Assembly (NCBI RefSeq): GCF_015594725.1 | Contig: NZ_JADNRC010000002.1 | Location: 186,001 to 250,000, forward strand | DNA: 64,000 nucleotides | Reading direction: 5' to 3' | Source of the DNA: Flavobacterium sp. ALJ2 | GTDB lineage: Bacteria > Bacteroidota > Bacteroidia > Flavobacteriales > Flavobacteriaceae | Part shown: in pieces, positions 25,360 to 35,043 of the stretch | Layout: each line of letters starts with the position of its first letter | Numbering within the stretch: position 1 is the stretch's first letter | Notes under the pieces: generated by a model | What the model was told of the DNA's origin: nothing | The model's database searches: none | The model's input: the letters and a program-made list of their open reading frames with translations, nothing else | Translations under genes and position numbers: made by a program

Positions 25360-27297
25360 TTACATTCTTTCAGGAACTTCTATTCCTAATAAACTGAAAC
25401 TTGATTTTATAATTTCTCCCACTTTTTGAGAGAACTGTACTCTGAATATTTTTTTAGTCAAATCTTCTTCTCCTAAAATATGTACCGATTGATAAAATGA
25501 ATTGTACTCTTTTACTAGATCATAGGTATAATTAGCAATTAATGCTGGACTATGATTGTGTGCTGCATTTTGGATTACTTCTGGGAAAAGCTCGATTTGT
25601 TTTACCAATTCTTTTTCTTTTTCATGAAGTTCTTCAATTCCTGTTAATGTTACAGAAAAATCAAAATCTGCTTTACGTATAATCGACTGGATTCTGGCAT
25701 AGGTATATTGAATAAACGGCCCTGTGTTTCCTGCAAAATCAACAGACTCTTCTGGATTAAACAAAATACGTTTCTTTGGATCTACTTTTAAAATGTAATA
25801 TTTTAAAGCACCAAGTCCGATTGTGTTATATAATTTTGCTTTTTCATCTTCAGAAAAACTATCTAGCTTACCTAAACCTTCTGAAATTTCTTGAGCTGTA
25901 TCGGTCATTTCCTGCATTAAATCATCTGCATCGACAACAGTTCCTTCACGGCTTTTCATTTTCCCCGAAGGCAAATCGACCATTCCGTAAGATAAATGAT
26001 ATAAGCTTGAAGCCCAATCAAAACCTAATTTTTGAAGAATTAAGAACAATACCTTAAAATGATAATCTTGCTCATTCCCTACAGTATAAACCATTCCTCC
26101 AACATCTGGATGATCTTTTACTCGCTGAATTGCTGTTCCAATATCTTGTGTCATATAAACTGCCGTTCCATCTGAACGCAGTACAATTTTACGATCTAAA
26201 CCTTCATCTGTTAAGTCAATCCAAACCGAACCATCCGGATCTTTTTCAAAAATTCCTTTGTCCAATCCTATCTGAACAACATCTTTTCCTAATAAATAAG
26301 TATTACTTTCATAGTAATAACTATCAAAATTTACTCCTAGATTTTTATATGTAATTGCAAAACCATCATAAACCCATTGGTTCATCTTTGCCCAAAGTGC
26401 AACAACATAATTATCTCCTGCCTCCCATTTTTGAAGCATTTCTTTAACTTCTTTTCCTAAAGCACTATATGTGTTAAAATATTTATCTTTAAAATTTGAT
26501 CTGAATATTTTGTGATCTCCTTCTTCTGTAAAAAAATCCTCATCAATAATCCCTCCATCATCGAAAAAGACTGGCATCTCTCCATCTTCCCCCATTAATT
26601 TTTCAATTAATGAAGTATTTTTATCTTTTAAAAATTCTTTTGAATATTCTATAGTTTTCTGCCAATCAGAATATTCTTTTTGAAATTCTTTTTCAAACTT
26701 CACATAATAATTCCCAACCAATTTATCTCCTTTTAAACCTGTACTTTGGGGAGTTTCACCGTTTCCAAATTTTTCCCATGCCAACATCGATTTACAAATA
26801 TGAATTCCTCTGTCGTTTATAATTTGAGTTTTATATACTTTTTTACCAGAAGCCTTAATAATCTCTGCTACAGAATATCCTAACAAATTGTTACGAACAT
26901 GCCCTAGGTGTAATGGCTTGTTTGTATTTGGCGAAGAATACTCCACAATGATTGCTTTATCTGAAGGATTTGGTTCTACAAAACCATATTTTTTTTCATC
27001 TTTTATACCATTAAAGAAATTCACATAATAAGTATCCGCAATTACAATGTTCAAGAAACCCGAAACCACATTAAAACGAGCTACCTCTGGAAGGTTTTCT
27101 ACAAGATAGTTTCCTATTTTATTCCCTAATTCAACAGGATTACTTTTAATCACTTTTAATAGCGGAAAAATAACCATCGTAATATCTCCTTCAAACTCTT
27201 TTCTAGTAGTTTGAAATTCGATTTTATCTACAGTTACTTGAAATAAGGCTTGTATTGCTTTTTGTATAGAAGGCGTAAGAATTTGTGATAATGACAT
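25360..27297 (-). CDS. argS: arginyl-tRNA synthetase
   Basis: This class I aminoacyl-tRNA synthetase charges tRNA-Arg. It has the N-terminal Add-1 domain, the HIGH motif in SSPNTNKPLHLGHVRNN, the MSKS region as MKSREGTVVDADDL, and a DALR anticodon-binding domain at the C-terminus. The length of 645 residues includes the insertions usual in Bacteroidota ArgS. It is monocistronic, with a -7 box 23 bases upstream. Confidence 0.97.
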   Translation of the reverse strand: MSLSQILTPSIQKAIQALFQVTVDKIEFQTTRKEFEGDITMVIFPLLKVIKSNPVELGNKIGNYLVENLPEVARFNVVSGFLNIVIADTYYVNFFNGIKDEKKYGFVEPNPSDKAIIVEYSSPNTNKPLHLGHVRNNLLGYSVAEIIKASGKKVYKTQIINDRGIHICKSMLAWEKFGNGETPQSTGLKGDKLVGNYYVKFEKEFQKEYSDWQKTIEYSKEFLKDKNTSLIEKLMGEDGEMPVFFDDGGIIDEDFFTEEGDHKIFRSNFKDKYFNTYSALGKEVKEMLQKWEAGDNYVVALWAKMNQWVYDGFAITYKNLGVNFDSYYYESNTYLLGKDVVQIGLDKGIFEKDPDGSVWIDLTDEGLDRKIVLRSDGTAVYMTQDIGTAIQRVKDHPDVGGMVYTVGNEQDYHFKVLFLILQKLGFDWASSLYHLSYGMVDLPSGKMKSREGTVVDADDLMQEMTDTAQEISEGLGKLDSFSEDEKAKLYNTIGLGALKYYILKVDPKKRILFNPEESVDFAGNTGPFIQYTYARIQSIIRKADFDFSVTLTGIEELHEKEKELVKQIELFPEVIQNAAHNHSPALIANYTYDLVKEYNSFYQSVHILGEEDLTKKIFRVQFSQKVGEIIKSSFSLLGIEVPERM

Positions 27298-27615
27298 GTA
27301 AACTTAGTTTTAAAGTGTGCAAATATACTGCTTATTCATCAATTACAGAAAATGTAAAAGATTTAAAATCTATAATAAGTAGCCTTCTTATTTCAAAAAA
27401 CAATTAAGACTCATTACAAATAACATTCTTAAATCACTGAAAAACAAATCACACTTCATAAAAAAACAGTTTTTTTGATAAATCCTGTAACATAAAATCA
27501 AAATAATAGTCTTAATAGAAACTTTAAATAAATTTCAAACAAGAATAATCAACTTGTATTTAAAGAAAATCATCAATCAAAAAATAATTAATTAAATCTA
27601 ACAAAATTAAATTTT
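27298..27615. other. intergenic region between argS and the receptor gene
   Basis: Apart from the argS -7 box at 27320-27327, the 318 bases are strongly AT-rich. I see no gene, hairpin or repeat I can support. It presumably holds the promoter of the receptor at 27616. Confidence 0.5.
27320..27327 (-). promoter_or_regulatory. -7 box (TATATTTG) of argS
   Basis: The complement of CAAATATA matches TAnnTTTG, 23 bases before the argS start. Confidence 0.5.
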
Positions 27616-30030
27616 ATGAAACTTAAAATTATCATGTTATTGCTTATTGGAGTAATAACATCGGTGCAAGCTCAAAATTCTGGAAGTATCTCTGGAAAAG
27701 TACTAGAGAAAGCTACAAATTCCCCAATATCTTATGCTACAGTTGCTGTAAAAGAAGAAGGTAAAACAATTGCAAGTGGAGTTACTGATGATAAAGGTGA
27801 TTTTAATTTAAAAAACATCCCTTTAAAAAATTATATTTTAGAAATACAATACATCGGATTTAGACCTTATAAAACCAACTTATACTTTAGTAATTCTAAA
27901 AAAGAATACACATTTAAAGTAACTCTTGAGGAAGAAGCTACTCAGCTTAAAGGTGTAAACATTGTTAGCGAACGCTCGACTATCGAACAAAAAATTGACC
28001 GAAAAGTAATTACTGTTGGTAAAGACCTTACAACTGCTGGCGCTTCGGCTTCAGATATCATGAATAATATCCCTTCGGTAAATGTAGATCAGGACGGGAA
28101 ACTTTCACTTCGCGGAAACGATAATGTACGTATATTAATTGACGGAAGACCATCAAATATTGACCCTGCACAATTATTGAAACAAATTCCATCAACTTCT
28201 ATCAAAAAAATCGAATTGATTACAAACCCAAGTGCAAAATATAATCCAGAAGGAATGTCTGGAATTATAAATATCATTCTGCATAAAAACGCTAATACTG
28301 GTTTCAACGGGAGTTATAGCGCTGGTATTACGTTTGGTGAAACAGCCAAATACAATCAATCATTAGATTTAAATTATAAAACTGGAAAAGTAAATTTCTT
28401 TGGAAACGTAGGTCAGAATTTCGGAACTTATCACAATAGTGGTGTCATTAAAAGAATTGATCCGGAAATCATTCAGGATATTAATGTTCTGAACGATAAT
28501 GATTCTTACTTGTATAAAATTGGAATGGATTATTTAATTGATGATCATAACACCATATCTATCTATACCAACCAAAACAAATCAAACACAAAAGGATTTG
28601 TAGATACAAATATTGATTATAACAATTTAACAGATTCTGATATTTCTAATATTATTCAGAAATCAAAATATTCAGGCCCAAATAAAGTTGGCACTTATAA
28701 TTTAGCCTACAAACATATCTTTAAAAAAGAAGGTCATACCTTAGACTTTGAAGGAAACTACAGTGATAATGAAGGAACACAATATGCTTCTTTTGATACA
28801 CAATCAACGAAAACTGACAATACTATAAATAGCGTAACTTACGATGATCAGATTAAAAGCACGCGCAAATTAAGTACTTTTAATGTTGATTATGTAAATC
28901 CTTTAAATGAAAAAACTACACTTGAGGCTGGTGCTGAAGCTAGAATTACAAAAACTAATAATGATTATATTACCGGAAATCTACTTGCTGCGCTTCCAGT
29001 TTCTAATTATACTTACGACACTGATATTTATTCAGCTTATGTAACATTTGGTCAGAAATACAAAAAATTCAGTTACCAATTAGGTGCTCGTTTTGAAAGT
29101 TATAAAGTCGCAGCTAATTTAAATCATGGTCTTGATAAATTCGATGATGATTATATTACTTTATATCCATCAGCTTATTTTACATATAAACTGAATGAAA
29201 AAAACACTTTGCAATTAAGCTATAGCCGTCGCGTAGACCGTCCGAGTTTAGAACAAACAAAACCTATTCGTGAATTCTCTACTCCGTTGGTAACTTCTTT
29301 AGGAAACCCTGAATTAAAACCACAATTTACCAATTCAGTAGAAATAAATTATACCAAAACTCTTGAAAAAGGAAGTTTTACAACTGGTATTTTCTACAGA
29401 AGCATTAATGACCAAATTAGCAGGATTTTATATCCTGATGAAACTGACCCAAGCGGTAATAAACAAATTATGACTTACACCAACTATGATCATAATACTT
29501 CTTACGGTTTTGAAGTTTCCTTAAATTACAAAATCACAAAATGGTGGGATATCCAACCTTCTATTGATTTTTCGAGTATCAACCAACAAGGTGTTGTGTT
29601 TTTATATGATCCAGCAACAAAAACAAGTAATCCAATTGAAAGAAAAGTTACTGTTGCGGCATTTAATGGCCGCATGAACTCAAACTTTAAGGTAAACAAA
29701 CGTATAAGCTTCTTATTATTTGGTTTTTACAGAGGTGCCGTTGACGGGCTTCAAAATAATAGCCATGAAATGTACAAAATGGACATAGGTTCGCGCTATA
29801 CTTTATTAAACAACAAGATGAACATTAGCCTACGTTTTAATGATGTATTTAACACCATGAAGTATGCTTTTGATTCTAATTATCCTTATGCTCATACAGG
29901 ACAGTTTACATGGGAAAGTCAAACGGTTTATTTAGGTTTAACCTATAATTTTGGTGGAGCAAAAATTAAAAACTTACAACGTAAGCAAAGAGAAGACAAT
30001 ACGAGTAAAGGTGGTGGTGGATTATTTTAA
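27616..30030 (+). CDS. TonB-dependent receptor with carboxypeptidase-like N-terminal domain (outer-membrane beta-barrel family)
   Basis: A signal peptide (1-19) precedes a carboxypeptidase-regulatory-like beta-sandwich (about 23-112). A plug domain follows (about 120-230; SVNVDQDGKLSLRGNDNVRI, GRPSNID), then a long barrel of the OMP_b-brl_3 type. The C-terminus is a hydrophilic tail after LTYNFGGAKI, so the barrel does not end at the last residue. Such proteins import or bind nutrients, but nothing here names a ligand. No SusD partner is adjacent, so it is not a PUL pair. Confidence 0.88.
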   Translation: MKLKIIMLLLIGVITSVQAQNSGSISGKVLEKATNSPISYATVAVKEEGKTIASGVTDDKGDFNLKNIPLKNYILEIQYIGFRPYKTNLYFSNSKKEYTFKVTLEEEATQLKGVNIVSERSTIEQKIDRKVITVGKDLTTAGASASDIMNNIPSVNVDQDGKLSLRGNDNVRILIDGRPSNIDPAQLLKQIPSTSIKKIELITNPSAKYNPEGMSGIINIILHKNANTGFNGSYSAGITFGETAKYNQSLDLNYKTGKVNFFGNVGQNFGTYHNSGVIKRIDPEIIQDINVLNDNDSYLYKIGMDYLIDDHNTISIYTNQNKSNTKGFVDTNIDYNNLTDSDISNIIQKSKYSGPNKVGTYNLAYKHIFKKEGHTLDFEGNYSDNEGTQYASFDTQSTKTDNTINSVTYDDQIKSTRKLSTFNVDYVNPLNEKTTLEAGAEARITKTNNDYITGNLLAALPVSNYTYDTDIYSAYVTFGQKYKKFSYQLGARFESYKVAANLNHGLDKFDDDYITLYPSAYFTYKLNEKNTLQLSYSRRVDRPSLEQTKPIREFSTPLVTSLGNPELKPQFTNSVEINYTKTLEKGSFTTGIFYRSINDQISRILYPDETDPSGNKQIMTYTNYDHNTSYGFEVSLNYKITKWWDIQPSIDFSSINQQGVVFLYDPATKTSNPIERKVTVAAFNGRMNSNFKVNKRISFLLFGFYRGAVDGLQNNSHEMYKMDIGSRYTLLNNKMNISLRFNDVFNTMKYAFDSNYPYAHTGQFTWESQTVYLGLTYNFGGAKIKNLQRKQREDNTSKGGGGLF

Positions 30031-30081
30031 TCTATCACACTAATTCGATTTTTTTTTTAATTTTTGAATTGTTTTAATAGT

Positions 30082-30114
30082 AAAAGCCCAGAGAATGCCA
30101 CTCTGGGCTTTTTA
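30082..30114. terminator. terminator shared by the receptor gene and cutC
   Basis: AAAAGCCCAGAG and CTCTGGGCTTTT form a perfect 12-bp stem between convergent genes. Confidence 0.85.
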
Positions 30115-30123
30115 ATATACAAA

Positions 30124-30795
30124 TTACAACTTCTCTTTTAGAGCAATAATTTCTGTTGCATTTGCTGTTTCGCCTGAATCGGTAATCGCTGATGAATGGA
30201 AAAAAGTATTCCCAAGCTTTTCTTTTAGCAATCCAATATTCGTAGATCGAAGTCCTCCGCCTGGCATAATTACTATTCTATTATTTGCTTTTTGAACAAC
30301 TTCAATAAGAGTAGCTATTCCCTCTTCAACATTTTTCCCCTGACCTGAGGTCAAGATTGTTTTAAAACCACAATCAATTACATCTTCGAGAGATTTACTC
30401 ACATTGGCAACAACATCAAATGCTCGGTGAAATGTACAAGGAAGTGGATTTGCCAAATTAATCAACTCCATATTTTGTTCCATATTTACACTTCCGTCAG
30501 AATTAAGATTTCCAAATACAAAACCATCAACTTTGCAATTTTTATAGTCGATTATACTTTCTTTCATTTCCTGAAATTCAGCATCGGTATAAACGAAATC
30601 ACCTCCTCGAGGTCGTATGATAACATTTAAATCTATTGTAGCTATTTCTCTCGCTGCCTGAACTAAACTTAAACCCGGAGTTGTCCCTCCCTCTTTCATA
30701 TTAACACATAACTCAATTCTATTTACTCCATTTTCCTGAGCAATTTTTACAGAATCAAGGTTAAAACACGCAATCTCTAATTGACTTTTTTCCAT
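30124..30795 (-). CDS. cutC: CutC-family protein
   Basis: This TIM-barrel protein is of the CutC family, named for copper homeostasis in E. coli although its enzymatic role is unsettled. Characteristic segments are EIACFNLDS, RIELCVNMKEGGTTPG, RPRGGDFVY, FHRAFDV, ILTSGQG and IVIMPGGGLR. The length of 223 residues is close to the family's usual size. It is monocistronic. Confidence 0.92.
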   Translation of the reverse strand: MEKSQLEIACFNLDSVKIAQENGVNRIELCVNMKEGGTTPGLSLVQAAREIATIDLNVIIRPRGGDFVYTDAEFQEMKESIIDYKNCKVDGFVFGNLNSDGSVNMEQNMELINLANPLPCTFHRAFDVVANVSKSLEDVIDCGFKTILTSGQGKNVEEGIATLIEVVQKANNRIVIMPGGGLRSTNIGLLKEKLGNTFFHSSAITDSGETANATEIIALKEKL

Positions 30796-31248
30796 TTTTA
30801 ATTATACTTAAACAATTGTAATGAGCTTAGACTTAGGTTTATCCTAAGCGGAGACGAATAACTCAACCTGAAAATACGATGAAGACAAAATAACAATCAA
30901 AAACCGCAGTGTCACCCTGAGCGAAGTCGAAGGCTAATTTACTACTAAATCTTCTTTTTATTATAATTTTTAAAATGAGTTTCGTTCAAACATTCCGAGA
31001 GTTTTTTTCAAATCTTCCCAATTACTTGAAATTTTATTACAATATTGAAATAAGTTTACTGTTTGCCAATTGGAACGCGGCTTCGACTTCGCCTGACAAG
31101 TGCGTATAAAAAAACCTATTCATTGCTGAATAGTTTTCTTTTAAAAGTTTTTTTACCGTATAAAAGCCATTTAAGAAAATATCAGTTTAAAACATTTCAC
31201 TTAAATGAGCTTATATAACTTACTAAGTTAGCTTCTTATAAATTTAAA
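30796..31248. other. intergenic region with a MITE-like repeat element
   Basis: About 450 bases lack an intact gene. GCGAAGTCGAAG (30921-30932) and CTTCGACTTCGC (31081-31092) form a 12-bp inverted repeat, each with TGTCA-like bases outside. Inside, the minus strand is open for about 36 codons ending at TAA (complement 30970-30972). Nothing else was recognised. Confidence 0.55.
30909..31097. repeat. GCGAAGTCGAAG inverted-repeat element
   Basis: The left end reads GTGTCACCCTGAGCGAAG and continues TCGAAGG. The right end read on the other strand is TGTCAGGCGAAGTCGAAG. The first form is a widespread intergenic repeat in bacterial genomes. The spacing of about 160 bases and the facing ends suggest a non-autonomous element. 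Confidence 0.5.
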
Positions 31249-32256
31249 TTACCATTTGATGATTACACTTCCCCATGTAAATCCGCTACCAAATGCAGCA
31301 AGAACTACAGTATCTCCAGATTTAATTTTCCCTTGTTCCCAAGCTTCTGTCAATGCAATCGGAATAGATGCCGCTGTTGTATTACCGTATTTTTGAATAT
31401 TGTTATGCACCTGATCATCATTTAAACCAAATTTCTTTTGGATAAATTGAGAAATTCTTAAGTTTGCCTGATGCGGAATCAACATATCAATATCCGAAAC
31501 TTGTAGATTATTGGCTACTAACCCTTCATTAATTACTTCAGCAAAACGTACTACTGCATTTTTAAATACAAATTGTCCGTTCATATAAGGAAAATAGCTT
31601 TCATCATCCGGATCGTTATCTGCCAAAATATCTGTTACCCAACGCGCTCCCATTCCCGGTGCAATTAGCGATAATTCTTCTGCATGCTGTCCTTCTGAAT
31701 GTAAATGTGTCGATAATATTCCTTTTGTAGTATCTTCTTCTCTGCTTAAGACTGCTGCTCCTGCTCCATCTCCAAAAATCACAGAAACCCCTCTTCCTCT
31801 AGTAGTCATATCTAAACCCGTCGAATGTACCTCTGAACCTATTACCAAAACATTTTTATACATTCCGGTTTTAATATATTGATCAGCTACAGAAATAGCA
31901 TATACAAAACCAGAACATTGATTTCTTACATCTAATGCACCAACAGTTTTTAATCCTAAATCACGTTGTACTAAAACTCCCGGACCTGGGAAATAATAAT
32001 CTGGACTTAATGTGGCAAAAACAACAAAATCGATATCTTCTTTTGCTACTCCTGAACGCTGAATAGCTATTTCGGCAGCTTTTACCCCCATTGAAGTTGT
32101 AGTGTCTTCTCCACGAATAATATGTCTACGTTCTTCAATTCCTGTTCGCTCTTGTATCCATTCGTCGTTAGTATCCATTATTTTAGACAAATCGTCATTG
32201 GTAACTACATTTGAAGGGACATAATATCCTAATCCCGCTATTTTTGAATGATACAT
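31249..32256 (-). CDS. fabH: 3-oxoacyl-ACP synthase III
   Basis: FabH condenses acetyl-CoA, or branched acyl-CoA, with malonyl-ACP to start fatty acid synthesis. The catalytic cysteine is in DVRNQCSGFVYA (C114), the histidine in LIPHQANLRI and the asparagine in YGNTTAASIP. It has 335 residues. It is not adjacent to rpmF, plsX or accB here. Flavobacteria often carry more than one FabH-like gene, so this may be the accessory copy. Confidence 0.92.
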   Translation of the reverse strand: MYHSKIAGLGYYVPSNVVTNDDLSKIMDTNDEWIQERTGIEERRHIIRGEDTTTSMGVKAAEIAIQRSGVAKEDIDFVVFATLSPDYYFPGPGVLVQRDLGLKTVGALDVRNQCSGFVYAISVADQYIKTGMYKNVLVIGSEVHSTGLDMTTRGRGVSVIFGDGAGAAVLSREEDTTKGILSTHLHSEGQHAEELSLIAPGMGARWVTDILADNDPDDESYFPYMNGQFVFKNAVVRFAEVINEGLVANNLQVSDIDMLIPHQANLRISQFIQKKFGLNDDQVHNNIQKYGNTTAASIPIALTEAWEQGKIKSGDTVVLAAFGSGFTWGSVIIKW

Positions 32257-32288
32257 ATTTTTTTATTATTCGTTAAAAATTTGGATTG

Positions 32289-32296
32289 CAAAGCTA
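32289..32296 (-). promoter_or_regulatory. -7 box (TAGCTTTG) of fabH
   Basis: The complement of CAAAGCTA matches TAnnTTTG, 33 bases before the fabH start. Confidence 0.45.
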
Positions 32297-32527
32297 AACA
32301 TCTTTTAAAAATCATGTACACAATTTAGTGATTTTTTCGTAATTCCCAATTTTATATATCATTCTCATTCGCTACATATTAGGAACTTATCATAAATTGA
32401 GAGAAAACTACCCTATATTTGAATTTTTTTTATTGTAACACTTTTTCATTACTAGAATGTAACAAGTTTGAACTACTTTAGACTTATTATAACAATCCTT
32501 AACCAATTAATTATAAAAGTTTCAACT

Positions 32528-34939
32528 ATGAAATTAAAAATTATCTTATTTCTACTTTTAAATCTTGGCTTAGTAGCTTCAGCCCAAGAAAACGTAACGT
32601 ATCAAAAGCCTTCAAAATCAATTTTAGATTTGGCAGATTACGAAAGAGCTCCCTCTGTATCAATGGATACAAAAAAAGAATATATGCTGTTAAGTTACAG
32701 AAATACCTACAAAACATTAGACGATTTAAACCAAGAAGAACTTCGTTTAGCTGGTTTAAGAATTAATCCTGTAACTAACATTTCTAGCACGGTAACTTAT
32801 GTTAAAAATCTCAAATTGAGAAAAATTAGCGATACCAAAGAAATAGAAATAGCAAATTTGCCAACTGACCCACAGATTAGCTATACTACATGGTCACCTG
32901 ATAACAAGAAGATATTATTTACTAATACTACAAAAACTGGAGTTGAACTTTGGATTATAGATGTTCCTTCTGCTAAAGCAACTAAACTTACTGATGCAAC
33001 ATTAAATGCAAACATAGGAACTCCATTTAGTTGGTTCAACGACGGTGAAACTATTTTAGTAAAAATGCTGCCTAAAAACAGACCTGCATTATTAGATGCT
33101 AAAAAAGATTTACCAACTGGTCCGATTGTTTCTACCGCTGATGGTTCTAAATCACAAAATAGAACTTATGCTGACATGTTGAAAAACAAAAACGATGAGG
33201 CCAATTTTGAAAACATCATTACTTCTGAAATCTACAAAGTAAACATTAATGGTACAGCTACTTTATTCAAAAATGCTGCAATGTACTCTTCTGAAAGAAT
33301 TTCTCCTGACGGAAATTATGTAATGTTGACAACAATCCAAAAACCATTCTCCTATATTGTCCCGCTAGGGAGATTTCCATCAAAGGCTGTAGTTTATGAT
33401 AAAAACGGTACTGAAATAAAAACGGTAAACGAAGTTCCTCTTTACGAAATTATGCCAAAAGGTTTTATGGCAGTTCGTAAGGGAAAAAGAGAAATGTCAT
33501 GGAGAAATGACAAACCTGCAACACTATCTTATGTAGAAGCTTTAGATGAAGGTAATCCGGCTAATAAAGTTGAATTTAGAGATGAAGTATTTCTTTGGAA
33601 TGCTCCATTTAGCACCGAAGCAACTTCATTAGTAAAGACTCCTCAGCGTTATAGTGGAATTATTTGGGGAAATGACAACGTAGCAATTCTTATGGATGAA
33701 TGGTATGATACACGTAATACCAAAACTTATTTAATCAATCCAGCTGCCCCTGCTCAAAAACCTAAATTAATTTTTGATAGAAACTCACAAGATATCTACG
33801 CAGATCCAGGTAATTTTGAATACAAGAAAAATCAATACAATAGATATGTTCTTGCTATAGAAAACGACAATGCTTTCCTTCTTGGAGAAGGTTTTACTAA
33901 AGATGGTCAATTCCCTTTTATTAGTGAACTTAATCTTAAGACATTAAAGACAAAACGCCTTTACACTTCTTCATTTAAAGATAAAAAAGAAGATATATTA
34001 AGCATTGAAGATTTTAAAACAGGAAAAGTTTTGGTACAAATTCAATCCAAAAATGATTATCCTAACTACTATTTCAGAAACATAAAAAAACAAAATAGCT
34101 TAACTCAAGTTACTTTTTTCAAAAACCCATTTGAAAGCATTAAAGATGTAAGCAAAGAGGTTATTAAATACAAACGAAAAGATGGTGTTCAATTATCTGG
34201 AACTTTATATTTACCTGCAGGATACGATAAAGTAAAAAAAGAAAAACTACCATTATTAATCTGGGCATATCCTGCTGAATACAAAGATAAAAACAGTGCA
34301 GGACAAAGTAGTCAAAACCCAAATGAGTTTACATTTCCTTATTATGGATCATTTGTATATTGGGTAACTAAAGGATACGTAGTCCTTGATGATGCCTCTT
34401 TCCCAATTATTGGTGAAGGAACTACAGAACCTAATGATAATTTTATAACACAGCTTGTTGATGATGCAGAGGCAGCAATAAATGCAGTAGATGCGTTAGG
34501 ATACATAAACAAAAAGAAAGTTGCCATTGGAGGGCATTCCTATGGCGCATTTATGACTGCAAATTTACTAACACATTCTAATCTTTTTGCTTGCGGAATT
34601 GCACGAAGTGGAGCTTACAACAGAACTTTAACTCCTTTTGGTTTCCAGACTGAGCAACGTAATTACTGGGAAGTTCCTGATGTTTACAATACAATGTCTC
34701 CTTTTATGCATGCTGACAAAATGAAAACACCACTACTTTTAGTACATGGTGAAGCTGATAATAATCCAGGAACTTTTACTTTACAAACAGAGCGTTATTT
34801 CCAAGCCATAAAAGGATTGGGCGGACCAGCAAGAATGGTTATTTTACCAAAAGAATCTCATGGTTATGTAGCTAGAGAAAACATCTTGCATTTGCTTTGG
34901 GAACAAGATCAATTCTTAGAGAAATACTTAAAAAACTAG
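32528..34939 (+). CDS. exported S9-family serine peptidase, glutamyl-endopeptidase-like (S9D)
   Basis: The start is set at the ATG for MKLKIILFLLLNL, which opens a clean signal peptide; the frame also reads from an upstream TTG without a signal. A seven-bladed propeller-like N-terminal part (about 30-560) is followed by the alpha/beta-hydrolase domain. The triad residues are S671 (GGHSYGAF), D744 (HGEADNNPG) and H778 (ESHGY). IARSGAYNRTLTPFGFQ is the signature I associate with chloroplast-type glutamyl endopeptidases rather than DPP-IV. The product is about 803 residues and likely periplasmic. Confidence 0.9.
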   Translation: MKLKIILFLLLNLGLVASAQENVTYQKPSKSILDLADYERAPSVSMDTKKEYMLLSYRNTYKTLDDLNQEELRLAGLRINPVTNISSTVTYVKNLKLRKISDTKEIEIANLPTDPQISYTTWSPDNKKILFTNTTKTGVELWIIDVPSAKATKLTDATLNANIGTPFSWFNDGETILVKMLPKNRPALLDAKKDLPTGPIVSTADGSKSQNRTYADMLKNKNDEANFENIITSEIYKVNINGTATLFKNAAMYSSERISPDGNYVMLTTIQKPFSYIVPLGRFPSKAVVYDKNGTEIKTVNEVPLYEIMPKGFMAVRKGKREMSWRNDKPATLSYVEALDEGNPANKVEFRDEVFLWNAPFSTEATSLVKTPQRYSGIIWGNDNVAILMDEWYDTRNTKTYLINPAAPAQKPKLIFDRNSQDIYADPGNFEYKKNQYNRYVLAIENDNAFLLGEGFTKDGQFPFISELNLKTLKTKRLYTSSFKDKKEDILSIEDFKTGKVLVQIQSKNDYPNYYFRNIKKQNSLTQVTFFKNPFESIKDVSKEVIKYKRKDGVQLSGTLYLPAGYDKVKKEKLPLLIWAYPAEYKDKNSAGQSSQNPNEFTFPYYGSFVYWVTKGYVVLDDASFPIIGEGTTEPNDNFITQLVDDAEAAINAVDALGYINKKKVAIGGHSYGAFMTANLLTHSNLFACGIARSGAYNRTLTPFGFQTEQRNYWEVPDVYNTMSPFMHADKMKTPLLLVHGEADNNPGTFTLQTERYFQAIKGLGGPARMVILPKESHGYVARENILHLLWEQDQFLEKYLKN

Positions 34940-34958
34940 ATTTCTTTTTACAAATAAA

Positions 34959-34997
34959 AAACCCGACAGATTTTAAAACCTGTCGGGTTTGTTTTTT
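34959..34997 (+). terminator. terminator of the S9 peptidase gene
   Basis: AAACCCGACAG and CTGTCGGGTTT form an 11-bp stem followed by T-rich sequence. Confidence 0.85.
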
Positions 34998-35043
34998 ATA
35001 GCGCTAAAAGAATTATCTAATTTCTAACTGACAAATTTTCCAA

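Noticed and set aside
27616..30030. SusC/SusD polysaccharide utilisation locus
   Set aside because: The receptor has a carboxypeptidase-like domain, but there is no SusD gene, glycoside hydrolase or sulfatase nearby.
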